Shown: positions 8,311-16,916, counted from the stretch's first letter. The stretch is 64,000 bases of DNA from Pseudomonas sp. Ant30-3 (GCF_000690905.1 NZ_JMCL01000007.1:1-64000); one strand, 5' to 3'. Numbers and translations are program-made. The notes: generated from the letters alone by a model not told the origin.

Positions 8311-9267
8311 ATGCAAGCGCAGTTACTGAGTCAGCGCAGCAGAATATTTGACCATGCCGACCCGTACGCGGTGTCGGGCTACGTCAACCAGCACGTCGGC
8401 AATCATTGCATCCGGATGCCCAGGGTCGGGCGACCCTTGGCCAGCCTCGATCATCGCAAGTTCGCCAGCCTCGACCTGTGCCGTATCAGTTACGGGGCCA
8501 GCGTGCGCGTGACATCGGGTGCGCTGGAAAGCGTTTATCACCTGCAAGTAATGCTGCGCGGTCACTGCCTGTGGCGCGGTCACGGTCAGGAACATTACTT
8601 CGCTCCCGGCGAATTACTGCTGATCAATCCCGACGATACAGTGGACCTGACGTATTCGGCTGATTGCGAAAAATTCATCCTGAAAATCCCCACTAGGCTG
8701 CTCCAGTCTGTCTGCGACGAGCAGCGTTGGCGCTATCCGGGGCAGGGCGTGCGGTTTCTGGAAAACCGCTATCAGCTTGATCAGCTGGAAGGATTTGTCG
8801 GATTGCTGGCGATGATTTGCCAGGAAGCCGAAGCTACCGATCAGGTGCCCAAAGTGCAGGAGCATTACGCGCAAATCATCGTCAGCAAGATGCTCAGCCT
8901 GATGAAGACCAATGTCAGCCGCATCAGCTTAAGCTCACGGACGGCCACGTTCGATGTACTGGCTGACTACATCGCCGACCACCTCAAGCACGACATCGAC
9001 AGCGAGGAACTGGCGCGCCAGGCCCGGATGAGCCTGCGTTCGTTGTACGGGTTGTTTGAGCGCCACGCCGGCACCACGCCGAAAAACTACATCCGCCAAA
9101 AACGCCTCGAACGGATCAACGCCTGCCTCAGCGACCCGACCTGCAACGTGCGCAACGTTACAGAAATCGCCATGGATTACGGGTTCGTGCATTTGGGGCG
9201 GTTTTCCGATCATTACCGCAAGCAGTTTGGCGAGTTGCCGTCGGACACCCTCAAGGGGCGGCATTGA
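8311..9267 (+). CDS. benR: AraC/XylS-family activator of benzoate degradation, BenR
   Basis: A 318-residue regulator, the same length as I recall for BenR of P. putida. The start at MQAQLLSQRSRIFDHADPYA is preferred; the frame extends upstream through the REP doublet. The N-terminal sensing half contains YHLQVMLRGHCLWRG. The C-terminal 100 residues hold two AraC helix-turn-helices (SEELARQARMSLRSLYGLFE and VTEIAMDYGFVHLGRFSDHY). BenR responds to benzoate and activates benABCD; XylS-type sites upstream of benA (11977-12012) support that role here. It lies beside the cat genes but is separated from benA by the hcp module. Confidence 0.92.
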   Translation: MQAQLLSQRSRIFDHADPYAVSGYVNQHVGNHCIRMPRVGRPLASLDHRKFASLDLCRISYGASVRVTSGALESVYHLQVMLRGHCLWRGHGQEHYFAPGELLLINPDDTVDLTYSADCEKFILKIPTRLLQSVCDEQRWRYPGQGVRFLENRYQLDQLEGFVGLLAMICQEAEATDQVPKVQEHYAQIIVSKMLSLMKTNVSRISLSSRTATFDVLADYIADHLKHDIDSEELARQARMSLRSLYGLFERHAGTTPKNYIRQKRLERINACLSDPTCNVRNVTEIAMDYGFVHLGRFSDHYRKQFGELPSDTLKGRH

Positions 9268-9272
9268 CCACC

Positions 9273-9402
9273 TGTGGCCAGCGGGCTTGCCCCCGCTGGG
9301 TGGCGAAGCCGGCCTAAATTTTGTCAGATCAAAACGTCTCTGTGCCTGCTGACATCGGGGGCCGCTTCGGGCCCCAACGGGGGCGAGCCCCCTTGCCACA
9401 AG
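9273..9402. repeat. REP-like inverted pair downstream of benR
   Basis: CCAGCGGGCTTGCCCCCGCT near 9278 and AACGGGGGCGAGCCCCCTTG near 9376 form an imperfect inverted pair of a third, GC-rich REP-like type. They mark the boundary between benR and the opposite-strand hcp module. Confidence 0.55.
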
Positions 9403-9466
9403 GGAATGCTTTAGCCACAGGTTGTGCCATGACCACAGTTGAAGCCTTTAGAAAATAAATTAATCC

Positions 9467-9487
9467 AATCCAGGCAATTACTGGATT
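9467..9487 (-). terminator. Weak hairpin downstream of the hcp module
   Basis: AATCCAG-N7-CTGGATT is a perfect 7-bp stem. On the minus strand it is followed within a few bases by a T-rich stretch (TTAATTTATTTTC). It could end the hcp-effector-immunity transcript, but the U-tract is interrupted. Confidence 0.35.
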
Positions 9488-9548
9488 ATTGGTCCCAAAA
9501 TGATCAGATTAGTAATCTCATAAATGCAATTTGCGTCCCCGCAACTAT

Positions 9549-9935
9549 TCAGATTAATTCGAGCTCAGCCGTTGCGACGAGGCCAACCATCGCAAGTAAA
9601 AGTGCCCATCCGGTCCATTGCAGGATCACCAGCTTCCGCTTAAGGCTGACGGGGAAGTTTTTCAGGTCTTCAACGCAGGCGCCTCCGTCGCGAAGATACA
9701 GGCGGGGTGTAGTCATTACTCCCATGATTGCGCCGAGTACAAACATATGTCCCCATGGCCCACCGTTTCTGAAAGGCGCCCGAATCATAACTGCTGGGCA
9801 GTTTTTTAAATGATCAAGCATCACATCCATTTTTGTATAGGCGAGGTGAAGTGAAGCGCCAATTACTATAAATATGCCTCCAAAGGTTATCAAACCGACG
9901 CAGAGGAATATTTTGTCAGCGGTGCTTATGCTCAT
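9549..9935 (-). CDS. Small membrane protein, candidate immunity protein of the Hcp-linked toxin
   Basis: A 128-residue protein with hydrophobic segments at about residues 9-31, 62-76 and 102-122, so probably an inner-membrane protein. I do not recognise the family. Its start overlaps the stop of the upstream toxin candidate by the ATGA arrangement, and it is the last gene of the unit. A small, poorly conserved membrane protein directly downstream of a predicted membrane-active effector is the usual layout for an immunity protein. That role is inferred from position only. Its codons are richer in A/T than those of the flanking ben and cat genes. Confidence 0.65.
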   Translation of the reverse strand: MSISTADKIFLCVGLITFGGIFIVIGASLHLAYTKMDVMLDHLKNCPAVMIRAPFRNGGPWGHMFVLGAIMGVMTTPRLYLRDGGACVEDLKNFPVSLKRKLVILQWTGWALLLAMVGLVATAELELI

Positions 9936-11401
9936 TTAATTGCCTCATAGATTTTTTCTCCCATGATTTCTCCACCTCTTCCTAGCGCTTCCCCTGCCGC
10001 CATGGAACTCACGCCAACTATTAATAAGCCGCAGGCTAGGGTTCCCACTCCGCCGGTAGGCACCCCAAGCGCGGCACAAACTACCCCAGTAGCGGTGCCG
10101 CTTAGGAACACACCGGCGGCAATTCCGCCGGTCATGCCCCCGAGAAAACCACCTGCTTCGGTATATTTAACCTTCTCACAAGCCTCCACATTCCCTTCTG
10201 CACAAACACCCTGAACCTTGAGTGCTGACGCTCCACCTCCAACCGCCGTACCAACCCAACCGCCATACTTCACATACTTTGCCGCCCTGGAAACAGCATC
10301 AATATGCGTGGCATAACCGGGGATCTGTCCAGCGGCCCCGGATTTCCTCCAGCGATGGACAAGTCTTTTAGTCGATAGACCTAACACGTTTTTCAGGTTG
10401 GGATGATCCGGAAACCCGATGCTTTTCTTTGTTAGTTTGGTAAGTTGGGTATCCAGTTGAGTCAGCAGGCGTTTGCGCTCGGCATAGAAATCAGGAGAGT
10501 TGAGGTGACCGTTTGTTTGAAACGTTTTTGTGTGCAACTTATCGATGGCACGCAACACAGCATCCACGTCATTCAGATTCTTCGAGAACATCGCCAGCCC
10601 GGCGCTGGCTCCGAGCGATCCTTTGGAAACAAGGAACGCGATTTCGTCATAGTGGCGAGCCATGAAGTCGGCCTCTTCCGCGCTGAGCGGCTCCAGCGCT
10701 TTATTTACGGTTTCCGCCGCTTGCATTAACAACGCATCTTCGAAGGTACAGAGATGATTGTCTGGATCACTGAGAACAATCAGCGTCCCGGCTTTTACCT
10801 GATCCAGATTCGGGTTCAGGGTTCTGAATTTCGCAATGACCGCGGGGGAGGCTGAACTAAAAAGCTGAGCTTCCAGTTTGTCAGCCGTTGTACTTCTGGG
10901 TACGACATAAAAACCAGGTTCTTCCTGGGGTACTTCCGCTGGCCATTGCTCTTGGGGGAAAAATTTCAAATCCGGCACTGGATGGGGCGAGGGTGCTGCC
11001 TTCAATACGTTTAGTGAATTCGTAGCATTCGACTTGAGATTTTGCGCATGCACATAGCGCAGTAGACGCTCCGGGTCAGGCTTTGAAGCGGGTTGTATAA
11101 GCGTTGAGGCCTGGGCTCTTTTAACCCGTGGGGTTATCGCAACCTTAGCGTTCCGCCTAAGTGCTTGCGATTGGATGATCAAGTCCAGTTGTTCTTGCTG
11201 TAGGGCATGTAAACCGTGCACCGGCGTTCGGTGGCCCTGCGCGACATCATCTGCTATGCGCTTGGCATAGAGAGCGACTTCTCTATTGAACCGCTCGCGT
11301 GCCACACCGTGTACCAAGTGACGGGCGCTGATTGTCCGGGCCTGTGCTGTAAGTTTGCCTGCCGCACTGTTGACCTCCCTGATGTCATGATTTGAATTCA
11401 T
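9932..11401 (-). CDS. Candidate Hcp-dependent type VI effector, LysM-like domain plus glycine-zipper C-terminus
   Basis: A 489-residue protein starting at MNSNHDIREVNSAAGK, whose ATG overlaps the hcp stop. Residues 1-90 are helical and charged. Residues 163-210 (PGFYVVPRSTTADKL through LNPNLDQVKAGTLIVLSDP) resemble a LysM peptidoglycan-binding fold. The C-terminus has glycine-rich hydrophobic stretches at 379-393 (GGWVGTAVGGGASAL) and 416-472 (AGGFLGGMTGGIAAGVFLSG onward) typical of membrane-inserting glycine zippers. No nuclease, amidase or lipase motif is seen. Translational coupling to hcp and to a small membrane protein suggests a pore-forming antibacterial effector. Family knowledge supports Hcp-linked cargo; the activity is inference. 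Confidence 0.65.
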   Translation of the reverse strand: MNSNHDIREVNSAAGKLTAQARTISARHLVHGVARERFNREVALYAKRIADDVAQGHRTPVHGLHALQQEQLDLIIQSQALRRNAKVAITPRVKRAQASTLIQPASKPDPERLLRYVHAQNLKSNATNSLNVLKAAPSPHPVPDLKFFPQEQWPAEVPQEEPGFYVVPRSTTADKLEAQLFSSASPAVIAKFRTLNPNLDQVKAGTLIVLSDPDNHLCTFEDALLMQAAETVNKALEPLSAEEADFMARHYDEIAFLVSKGSLGASAGLAMFSKNLNDVDAVLRAIDKLHTKTFQTNGHLNSPDFYAERKRLLTQLDTQLTKLTKKSIGFPDHPNLKNVLGLSTKRLVHRWRKSGAAGQIPGYATHIDAVSRAAKYVKYGGWVGTAVGGGASALKVQGVCAEGNVEACEKVKYTEAGGFLGGMTGGIAAGVFLSGTATGVVCAALGVPTGGVGTLACGLLIVGVSSMAAGEALGRGGEIMGEKIYEAIK

Positions 11402-11883
11402 CCCTCCTCGCCCCACGAGCTGTATCCGGCCGTTTTCGCCAGATGGTGGGTCCAGCTGATATCGCGGTAACGAATCGCCACCTGCTCTTGGGGCTCTGCG
11501 TCGTTTTGAAAAATGGCATGAGGCATCTCAAGCGTCAGGTCGGCAATGACCCCGCCATTGATCGAAACGGTATAGAACTTCTCCTGAATTCCGGCGGGTG
11601 ACACTCGGTAGAAACTGATCGTGCAGTTGATCTCCTCTCTGTTGGAAAGCGCTTGAGCAAGTAGCGGTGATGATTTGTCGACGCCTTTCGTGATGATGAT
11701 CGGGTTGTGTGTTGACCTGTTGAGGTTCCCGATCGTGGTGATGTTGTGGCTGTAGGCGAGCACCATGATTTCGTCTGTGTGCGCTGCCTGATATTTGTTG
11801 CCAATGGAATCCTGGGTCGAGCAGCCTTCTGAAATCAATCCTTGGGCTGTGCCGTTTATGGTCATGTAACCGTGATTAGCCAT
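11398..11883 (-). CDS. hcp: Hcp-family type VI secretion tube/effector-carrier protein
   Basis: A 161-residue protein beginning MANHGYMTINGTAQGLISEG, followed by a glutamine/aspartate stretch and DEIMVLAYSHNI, as in the Hcp1 (PF05638) family. A KGVDKSSPLLAQALSNREE segment matches the conserved KxxDKxSPxL region. Hcp hexamers stack into the secreted inner tube and bind small effectors in their lumen. The start follows a good upstream region with AGGAGTGGTTGT before ATG. It is the first gene of a three-gene unit with 4-bp overlaps. No structural type VI genes are in the window, so it is an orphan (auxiliary) hcp that needs an apparatus encoded elsewhere. Confidence 0.87.
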   Translation of the reverse strand: MANHGYMTINGTAQGLISEGCSTQDSIGNKYQAAHTDEIMVLAYSHNITTIGNLNRSTHNPIIITKGVDKSSPLLAQALSNREEINCTISFYRVSPAGIQEKFYTVSINGGVIADLTLEMPHAIFQNDAEPQEQVAIRYRDISWTHHLAKTAGYSSWGEEG

Positions 11884-11976
11884 ACAACCACTCCTTGTAG
11901 TCAGGGGGGCAGTCTATGCAAAACATGTAAGCAGTTATGTAGTCCGATTCCGAAAATGCTGATGTGGAATGAGTGC

Positions 11977-12039
11977 TGCACTAATCGGACAAAGTTCTGC
12001 ACCCCGCGGATAGTCCTCCCCATTGCCCCGTCCTAGCAT
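11977..12039 (+). promoter_or_regulatory. benA promoter with XylS/BenR-type direct repeats
   Basis: TGCA-CTAATC-GGACA (11977-11991) and TGCA-CCCCGC-GGATA (11998-12012) match the XylS/BenR half-site TGCA-N6-GGNTA with one and zero mismatches. They are spaced exactly 21 bp apart in direct orientation. A -10-like TAGCAT lies at 12034, 21 bp after the proximal half-site, the same geometry I recall for the TOL Pm promoter. It sits 37 bp upstream of the benA start. Confidence 0.8.
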
Positions 12040-12075
12040 GGCCCTGCCTGAACAATAACAATGGAGGCGGCGGCC

Positions 12076-13440
12076 ATGACCCTGCGACCCGAATATCTTC
12101 ATTCCCTGCTCGAAGATGACAAAGAAACCGGCATCTACCGCTGTAAGCGCGAAATGTTTACCGATCCGCGCCTGTTCGATCTCGAGATGGAACACATCTT
12201 CGAAGGCAACTGGCTGTACCTCGCCCACGAAAGCCAGATCCCCGACAAAAACGATTTCTACACCACCACCATGGGGCGCCAGTCGATTTTCATTGCGCGC
12301 AACAAAGACGGTGTGCTCAACGCGTTCCTCAACGCCTGCAGCCATCGCGGCGCGACGCTGTGTCGGCATAAATCCGGCAACAAGAGTTCGTACACCTGTC
12401 CATTTCATGGCTGGACCTTCAACAACTCCGGCACACTGCTCAAGGTCAAAGACCCGGCGCAAGCGGGATACCCGGCCAGCTTCAACTGTGCCGGCTCCCA
12501 CGACCTGACCAAAGTCGCCCGTTTCGAATCCTATCGCGGCTTTCTGTTCGGCAGCCTGAAGGCCGATGTCGAGCCGCTGGTCGAGCACCTCGGCGAGTCG
12601 GCCAAGATCATCGACATGATCGTCGACCAGTCCGCCGATGGCTTAGAAGTGCTGCGCGGTTCGTCCAGCTACATCTACGAAGGCAACTGGAAACTCACCG
12701 CTGAAAACGGTGCCGATGGCTACCACGTCAGTTCCGTGCACTGGAACTACGCTGCCACGCAGAATCAACGCAAGCAGCGCGAAGCGGGGGATAGCAACCC
12801 GACCATGAGCGCCGGCACCTGGGCCAAACAGGGCGGTGGTTTCTATTCGTTCGACAAGGGCCACATGCTGCTCTGGACGCGTTGGTCCAACCCCGAGGAT
12901 CGCCCGCTGTACGAACGCCGTGATGAGCTGGCGCAAGACTTCGGCCAGGCCCGTGCCGACTGGATGATCGAGAACTCGCGCAACCTGTGCCTGTACCCGA
13001 ACGTATACCTGATGGACCAGTTCAGCTCACAGATTCGCATCGCCCGGCCGATCTCGGTCAACCGCACGGAAATCACCATCTACTGCATCGCGCCCAAAGG
13101 CGAAAGTGACCAGGCGCGCTCGAGCCGGATTCGTCAGTACGAAGATTTTTTCAACGTCAGCGGCATGGCCACGCCCGACGATCTTGAAGAGTTTCGCTCT
13201 TGCCAGGCCAGCTACGAGGGCAGCGTGACCACGTGGAACGACATGTCCCGCGGCGCCGAGCACTGGATCGAAGGCGCCGACGAAGCCGCCAGGGAAATCG
13301 ACTTGCACCCGCTGCTCAGCGGCGTGCGTACCGAGGACGAAGGTCTGTTCGTGCTGCAACACAAATACTGGCAGGAAACCATGCTCAAGGCGCTCGCCGG
13401 CCAGCAGTCCGAACTGATCGCAGTGGAGGCCGTGCAATGA
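12076..13440 (+). CDS. benA: Benzoate 1,2-dioxygenase, large (alpha) subunit
   Basis: A 454-residue Rieske non-haem iron oxygenase subunit that dihydroxylates benzoate to the cis-1,2-diol. The Rieske ligands are Cys88, His90, Cys108 and His111 (CSHRG and CPFHGW). The mononuclear iron motif D-X2-H-X4-H is Asp214, His217, His222. I start at [15 protein letters not shown]; the in-frame ATG 15 bp upstream is part of the GGAGG ribosome site. First gene of benABCD; the stop overlaps benB. Confidence 0.97.
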   Translation: MTLRPEYLHSLLEDDKETGIYRCKREMFTDPRLFDLEMEHIFEGNWLYLAHESQIPDKNDFYTTTMGRQSIFIARNKDGVLNAFLNACSHRGATLCRHKSGNKSSYTCPFHGWTFNNSGTLLKVKDPAQAGYPASFNCAGSHDLTKVARFESYRGFLFGSLKADVEPLVEHLGESAKIIDMIVDQSADGLEVLRGSSSYIYEGNWKLTAENGADGYHVSSVHWNYAATQNQRKQREAGDSNPTMSAGTWAKQGGGFYSFDKGHMLLWTRWSNPEDRPLYERRDELAQDFGQARADWMIENSRNLCLYPNVYLMDQFSSQIRIARPISVNRTEITIYCIAPKGESDQARSSRIRQYEDFFNVSGMATPDDLEEFRSCQASYEGSVTTWNDMSRGAEHWIEGADEAAREIDLHPLLSGVRTEDEGLFVLQHKYWQETMLKALAGQQSELIAVEAVQ

Positions 13441-13925
13441 CCATCTCTCATGATGCCGTGCGCGACTTCCTCTATCGCGAAGCGCGCTATCTCGACGACA
13501 AACAATGGGACGACTGGCTGGAACTGTATGCACCGGACGCGACGTTCTGGATGCCGTCCTGGGACGACAACGACGAGCTGACCGAAGACCCGCAGCGGGA
13601 AATCTCGCTGATCTGGTACGGCAATCGCACCGGCCTCGAAGACCGCATCTTCCGCATCAAGACCGAGCGTTCCAGCGCGAGCATTCCGGACACACGCACC
13701 TCGCACAACATCAGCAATATCGAGCTGCTGGAACAGGCCGACGGTTTCTGCAAGGTGCGCTTCAACTGGCACACATTGAGCTTTCGCTACAAGACCGTCG
13801 ACAGCTATTTTGGCAGCAGTTTCTACACCCTCGACCTGCGCGGTGAAAACCCGCTGATCAAGGCCAAGAAAGTGATCCTGAAGAACGACTACGTTCGACA
13901 GGTCATCGATGTCTACCACCTCTGA
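13437..13925 (+). CDS. benB: Benzoate 1,2-dioxygenase, small (beta) subunit
   Basis: A 162-residue SnoaL-like beta subunit that holds together the alpha3-beta3 oxygenase. [20 protein letters not shown], the [16 protein letters not shown] stretch and the C-terminal [19 protein letters not shown] are family hallmarks. The ATG overlaps the benA stop codon, so the two are translationally coupled. Length is normal. Confidence 0.96.
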   Translation: MTISHDAVRDFLYREARYLDDKQWDDWLELYAPDATFWMPSWDDNDELTEDPQREISLIWYGNRTGLEDRIFRIKTERSSASIPDTRTSHNISNIELLEQADGFCKVRFNWHTLSFRYKTVDSYFGSSFYTLDLRGENPLIKAKKVILKNDYVRQVIDVYHL

Positions 13926-13935
13926 GGCGGCCGTC

Positions 13936-14949
13936 ATGACTCATTCCATCGCGTTCAATTTCGAAGACGGCGTCACCCGTTTCATCGGCGCGAACAACGG
14001 CGAAACCGTGGCCGATGCCGCGTATCGCCAGGGCATCAATATTCCGCTGGATTGCCGCGACGGCGCGTGCGGCACCTGCAAATGTTTTGCCGAGGCCGGG
14101 CACTATGATTTGGGCGAGGAATACATCGAAGAGGCCCTCAGCCCGCTAGAGGCGGAGCAGGGCTTCGTCCTCACCTGCCAGATGCGCGCCCGGAGCGATT
14201 GCGTGATCCGCGTGCCCACCTCATCGCAAGTCTGCCGAACCCGCCAGGCCAGCTACGAGGCGGCGATCAGCGCTGTGCGTCAGTTGTCCGCCAGCACCAT
14301 CGGGCTGTCGATCAAAGGCGAATCGCTGAGCACCCTCGCATTTTTGCCAGGGCAATACGTTAACCTCGGGATTCCCGGCAGCGAGCAGACGCGCGCCTAT
14401 TCGTTCAGCTCTTTGCTGCGTGATGGAGAGGTGAGTTTTCTGATCCGCAACGTGCCGGGTGGCTTGATGAGCAGTTTTCTTACCGGCATGGCGAAGGCGG
14501 GCGACAGCATTAGCCTGGCCGGGCCCCTGGGCAGTTTTTATCTGCGCGAGATTCGGCGTCCTCTACTGCTTTTGGCTGGTGGAACCGGGCTGGCGCCTTT
14601 CACTGCGATGCTGGAGAAAATCGCCGGACTGGGCAGTGAACATCCGCTGCATTTAATCTACGGCGTGACCCACGATTTCGACCTGGTGGAAATGGATCGT
14701 CTGGAATCCCTCGCGGCGCGCATCCCCAACTTCAGCTTCAATGCTTGCGTCGCCAGCCCTGCCAGCCAGCATCCGCTCAAAGGTTACGTGACTCAGCACA
14801 TCGAACCGAAGCACCTGAACGATGGCGACGTCGACGTTTACCTGTGCGGCCCGCCGCCGATGGTCGAGGCGGTCAGTCAGTTCATTCGCGAACAGGGCAT
14901 CGCGCCAGCGAATTTCTACTATGAAAAATTTGCCGCCAGCGCGGCGTGA
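13936..14949 (+). CDS. benC: Benzoate 1,2-dioxygenase electron transfer component (ferredoxin reductase)
   Basis: A 337-residue one-component reductase that passes NADH electrons to BenAB. The N-terminal plant-type [2Fe-2S] domain has ligands Cys40, Cys45, Cys48 (CRDGACGTC) and Cys81. The FAD domain has RAYSFSS and the NAD domain LLLAGGTGLAPF, with a C-terminal CGPPPMV. The start at MTHSIAFNFEDG is 10 bp after the benB stop; an upstream alternative overlapping benB is less likely. Confidence 0.96.
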   Translation: MTHSIAFNFEDGVTRFIGANNGETVADAAYRQGINIPLDCRDGACGTCKCFAEAGHYDLGEEYIEEALSPLEAEQGFVLTCQMRARSDCVIRVPTSSQVCRTRQASYEAAISAVRQLSASTIGLSIKGESLSTLAFLPGQYVNLGIPGSEQTRAYSFSSLLRDGEVSFLIRNVPGGLMSSFLTGMAKAGDSISLAGPLGSFYLREIRRPLLLLAGGTGLAPFTAMLEKIAGLGSEHPLHLIYGVTHDFDLVEMDRLESLAARIPNFSFNACVASPASQHPLKGYVTQHIEPKHLNDGDVDVYLCGPPPMVEAVSQFIREQGIAPANFYYEKFAASAA

Positions 14950-14961
14950 TCGGGAGCGACC

Positions 14962-15735
14962 ATGAACAGGTTCACAGACAAAGTCGCGCTGATCACCGGC
15001 GCTGCACAAGGCATTGGCCTGCGCGTCGCCGAACGCATGGCGGCGGAAGGGGCGCGACTGATTCTGGTCGATCGCTCCGAGCGGGTGTTCGAGGTGCAAA
15101 AGCAGTTGGGGGCGGCGGGCCAGGTGCTGGCGTTAACGGCCGATCTCGAGCAATACGAAGAATGCAATCGTGTGATGCAAACCGCAGTGGAGCGCTTCGA
15201 ACGTCTTGACGTGTTAATCAACAACGTCGGCGGCACAATCTGGGCCCAGCCGTTCGAGCATTACCAAGCGGCGCAGATCGAAGCCGAAGTCCGTCGCTCG
15301 CTGTTCCCGACGCTGTGGTGCTGCCATGCGGCTCTGCCGTTCATGCTGAAGCAGGGCAGCGGCGCCATCGTCAACGTTTCGTCGATTGCCACGCGCAGCA
15401 TCAACCGCGTGCCGTATGGCGCCGCGAAAGGTGGGGTGAATGCGCTGACGGCGTGCCTGGCATTCGAGACGGCCGGGCGCGGCGTGAGGGTCAATGCGAC
15501 CGCACCCGGCGGTACGGAAGCGCCGCCGCGGCAGATCCCGCGCAACAGCGCCGAACAGACTGCTCAGGAAAAGATCTGGTATCAGCAAATCGTCGATCAG
15601 ACGCTCGGCAGCAGTATGATGAACCGCTATGGCACTCTCGATGAGCAGGCGGCGGCCATCCTGTTTCTGGCCAGCGACGAGGCCTCGTTTATCACGGGTA
15701 TGGTCATGCCGGTGGGCGGCGGGGATCAGGGCTGA
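14962..15735 (+). CDS. benD: Benzoate cis-diol dehydrogenase (1,6-dihydroxycyclohexa-2,4-diene-1-carboxylate dehydrogenase)
   Basis: A 257-residue short-chain dehydrogenase that oxidises and decarboxylates the benzoate diol to catechol, linking ben to catBCA. TGAAQGIG (NAD binding), NNVGG, the catalytic serine in VNVSSIA, and Tyr-X3-Lys in YGAAKGG are all visible. It starts 12 bp after benC behind GGGAGCGACC. It is the last ben gene here; benK, benE or benF transport genes do not follow. Confidence 0.95.
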   Translation: MNRFTDKVALITGAAQGIGLRVAERMAAEGARLILVDRSERVFEVQKQLGAAGQVLALTADLEQYEECNRVMQTAVERFERLDVLINNVGGTIWAQPFEHYQAAQIEAEVRRSLFPTLWCCHAALPFMLKQGSGAIVNVSSIATRSINRVPYGAAKGGVNALTACLAFETAGRGVRVNATAPGGTEAPPRQIPRNSAEQTAQEKIWYQQIVDQTLGSSMMNRYGTLDEQAAAILFLASDEASFITGMVMPVGGGDQG

Positions 15736-15741
15736 CGGCAA

Positions 15742-16104
15742 CTACAAGCGACGCTGAAATGCCCGGACGATCCTGCGCGTGGCGTCACTGGTGTCGAGAT
15801 TCTGCACGGCATCCAGCGGGTACCAGATGCAATCGAAGATCTCGTTCTGCGGCCGCGCTTCATCGCAATTCAGCACCGACGCTTCGTAGACATGATGCTC
15901 GGTGCTGCGCGAATGCAATTCCATCAGGTACAGCAGGCCATCGACACCCAGACCGGTTTCTTCGCGCAACTCGCGCCTCGCCGCACCCGCCGTTGTTTCA
16001 CCTCGCTCGACCTTTCCACCGGGCAAGGCCCAGCGACTTCCTGGCTTGCGCACCAGAAGGATATGTCGGTCTTGTTCACAAATAACGGTTGCGCGTATTT
16101 TCAT
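15742..16104 (-). CDS. Nudix hydrolase
   Basis: A 120-residue protein with a full Nudix box, [18 protein letters not shown] through REETGLGV, which binds Mg2+ and cleaves nucleoside diphosphate-linked compounds. The RWALPGGK lead-in resembles MutT-type housecleaning enzymes. It is convergent with benD with a six-base gap and does not belong to the ben operon. The substrate cannot be told from sequence. Confidence 0.88.
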   Translation of the reverse strand: MKIRATVICEQDRHILLVRKPGSRWALPGGKVERGETTAGAARRELREETGLGVDGLLYLMELHSRSTEHHVYEASVLNCDEARPQNEIFDCIWYPLDAVQNLDTSDATRRIVRAFQRRL

Positions 16105-16321
16105 GTATTACCTGACCGCTCGGTGTCACAAAAGTGTCATGTAAATGCTATGTACGGGCGCGAGGTGGAGTGTCGAGATCTCATCGATTTGAGTACTGGA
16201 TTGTTGCAATCGTGCGATCGATCCCGAGGACATCACGACGTCTGGTCGGCCAATTTGTCGGGCGCAGGTGTAAGGTAGGCTGGTCAGTTCTGGATATCAG
16301 TACCGAAAATGGAGGTGACTT

Positions 16322-16522
16322 ATGAGCGTTCCGATGCTGAATAAGATGCACATGAACGGTTATGACGTACTCAGCGTGAATAATGGGCCCTGGCGGGTAT
16401 GCACTCAAGGCGATCGGCTCGGTTCTTTCGCCAGCAGGGAGGAGGCACTGGCGTTCGCGGCGTCGCTGCCGGGCTACCGATCGCGAGCCAAGACTTCGGT
16501 GAGTCAAAAGGCCGATAAATAA
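16322..16522 (+). CDS. Small conserved protein of unknown function
   Basis: A 66-residue protein behind GGAGGTGACTT. The core NGYDVLSVNNGPWRVCTQGD followed by SFASREEALAFAASLP looks like a small DUF2188-type fold in which a short strand pair is followed by an EEA helix, but the match is weak. It is followed at once by a strong terminator, so it is a single-gene unit. The product at 27408-27596 has a loosely similar plan (GFLINQAKDGQWWVDG, then an EAMAIEVASVL helix). Confidence 0.7.
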   Translation: MSVPMLNKMHMNGYDVLSVNNGPWRVCTQGDRLGSFASREEALAFAASLPGYRSRAKTSVSQKADK

Positions 16523-16531
16523 CACTATTGA

Positions 16532-16557
16532 AACCCCGGTTTGCCGGGGTTTTTTTT
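16532..16557 (+). terminator. Rho-independent terminator
   Basis: AACCCCGG-TTTG-CCGGGGTT followed by a run of T, directly after the 66-residue gene. Confidence 0.92.
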
Positions 16558-16697
16558 GGGATCGGGTCAATAAATTGCTCGCCTGGCCTTTGTGAACAGG
16601 CGGTAGCACCTTTTGTCGGGACGGTGCACGTGATCGTCTGGATCGGATGTCGTATTGAAGGTAGTTAATTCTCGCAGGCGCTTGAGGCCTCTTCAAA

Positions 16698-16916
16698 ATG
16701 ACGACCACCGATGATTTTCGATTCCACGCGCATGAACTGATCGTCGACCTCGACGCAGCCACCACTGAAATGATGAAGCTGATTTGCGCTCATCAACTGA
16801 ACGGGGCGGAATGGGAGCGGGTCTCCAAATGGCAGCATGAAGCCTACGAAAGGTGGACGACCTATTTGAACGCAAGGTCGTACCCGGACCCCGGCGATCA
16901 GAATGCACCGCAATAA
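16698..16916 (+). CDS. Small hypothetical protein
   Basis: A 72-residue acidic helical protein (MTTTDDFRFHAHELIVDLD, then EWERVSKWQHEAYERWTTYL). No family is recognised and there is no signal peptide. Helical heptad-like spacing and typical codon use favour a real gene; the ribosome site is poor. Confidence 0.5.
   Translation: MTTTDDFRFHAHELIVDLDAATTEMMKLICAHQLNGAEWERVSKWQHEAYERWTTYLNARSYPDPGDQNAPQ

Noticed and set aside
9439..9813. 124-codon plus-strand frame
   Set aside because: Antisense to the membrane protein gene, which is better supported by operon overlap and helices.
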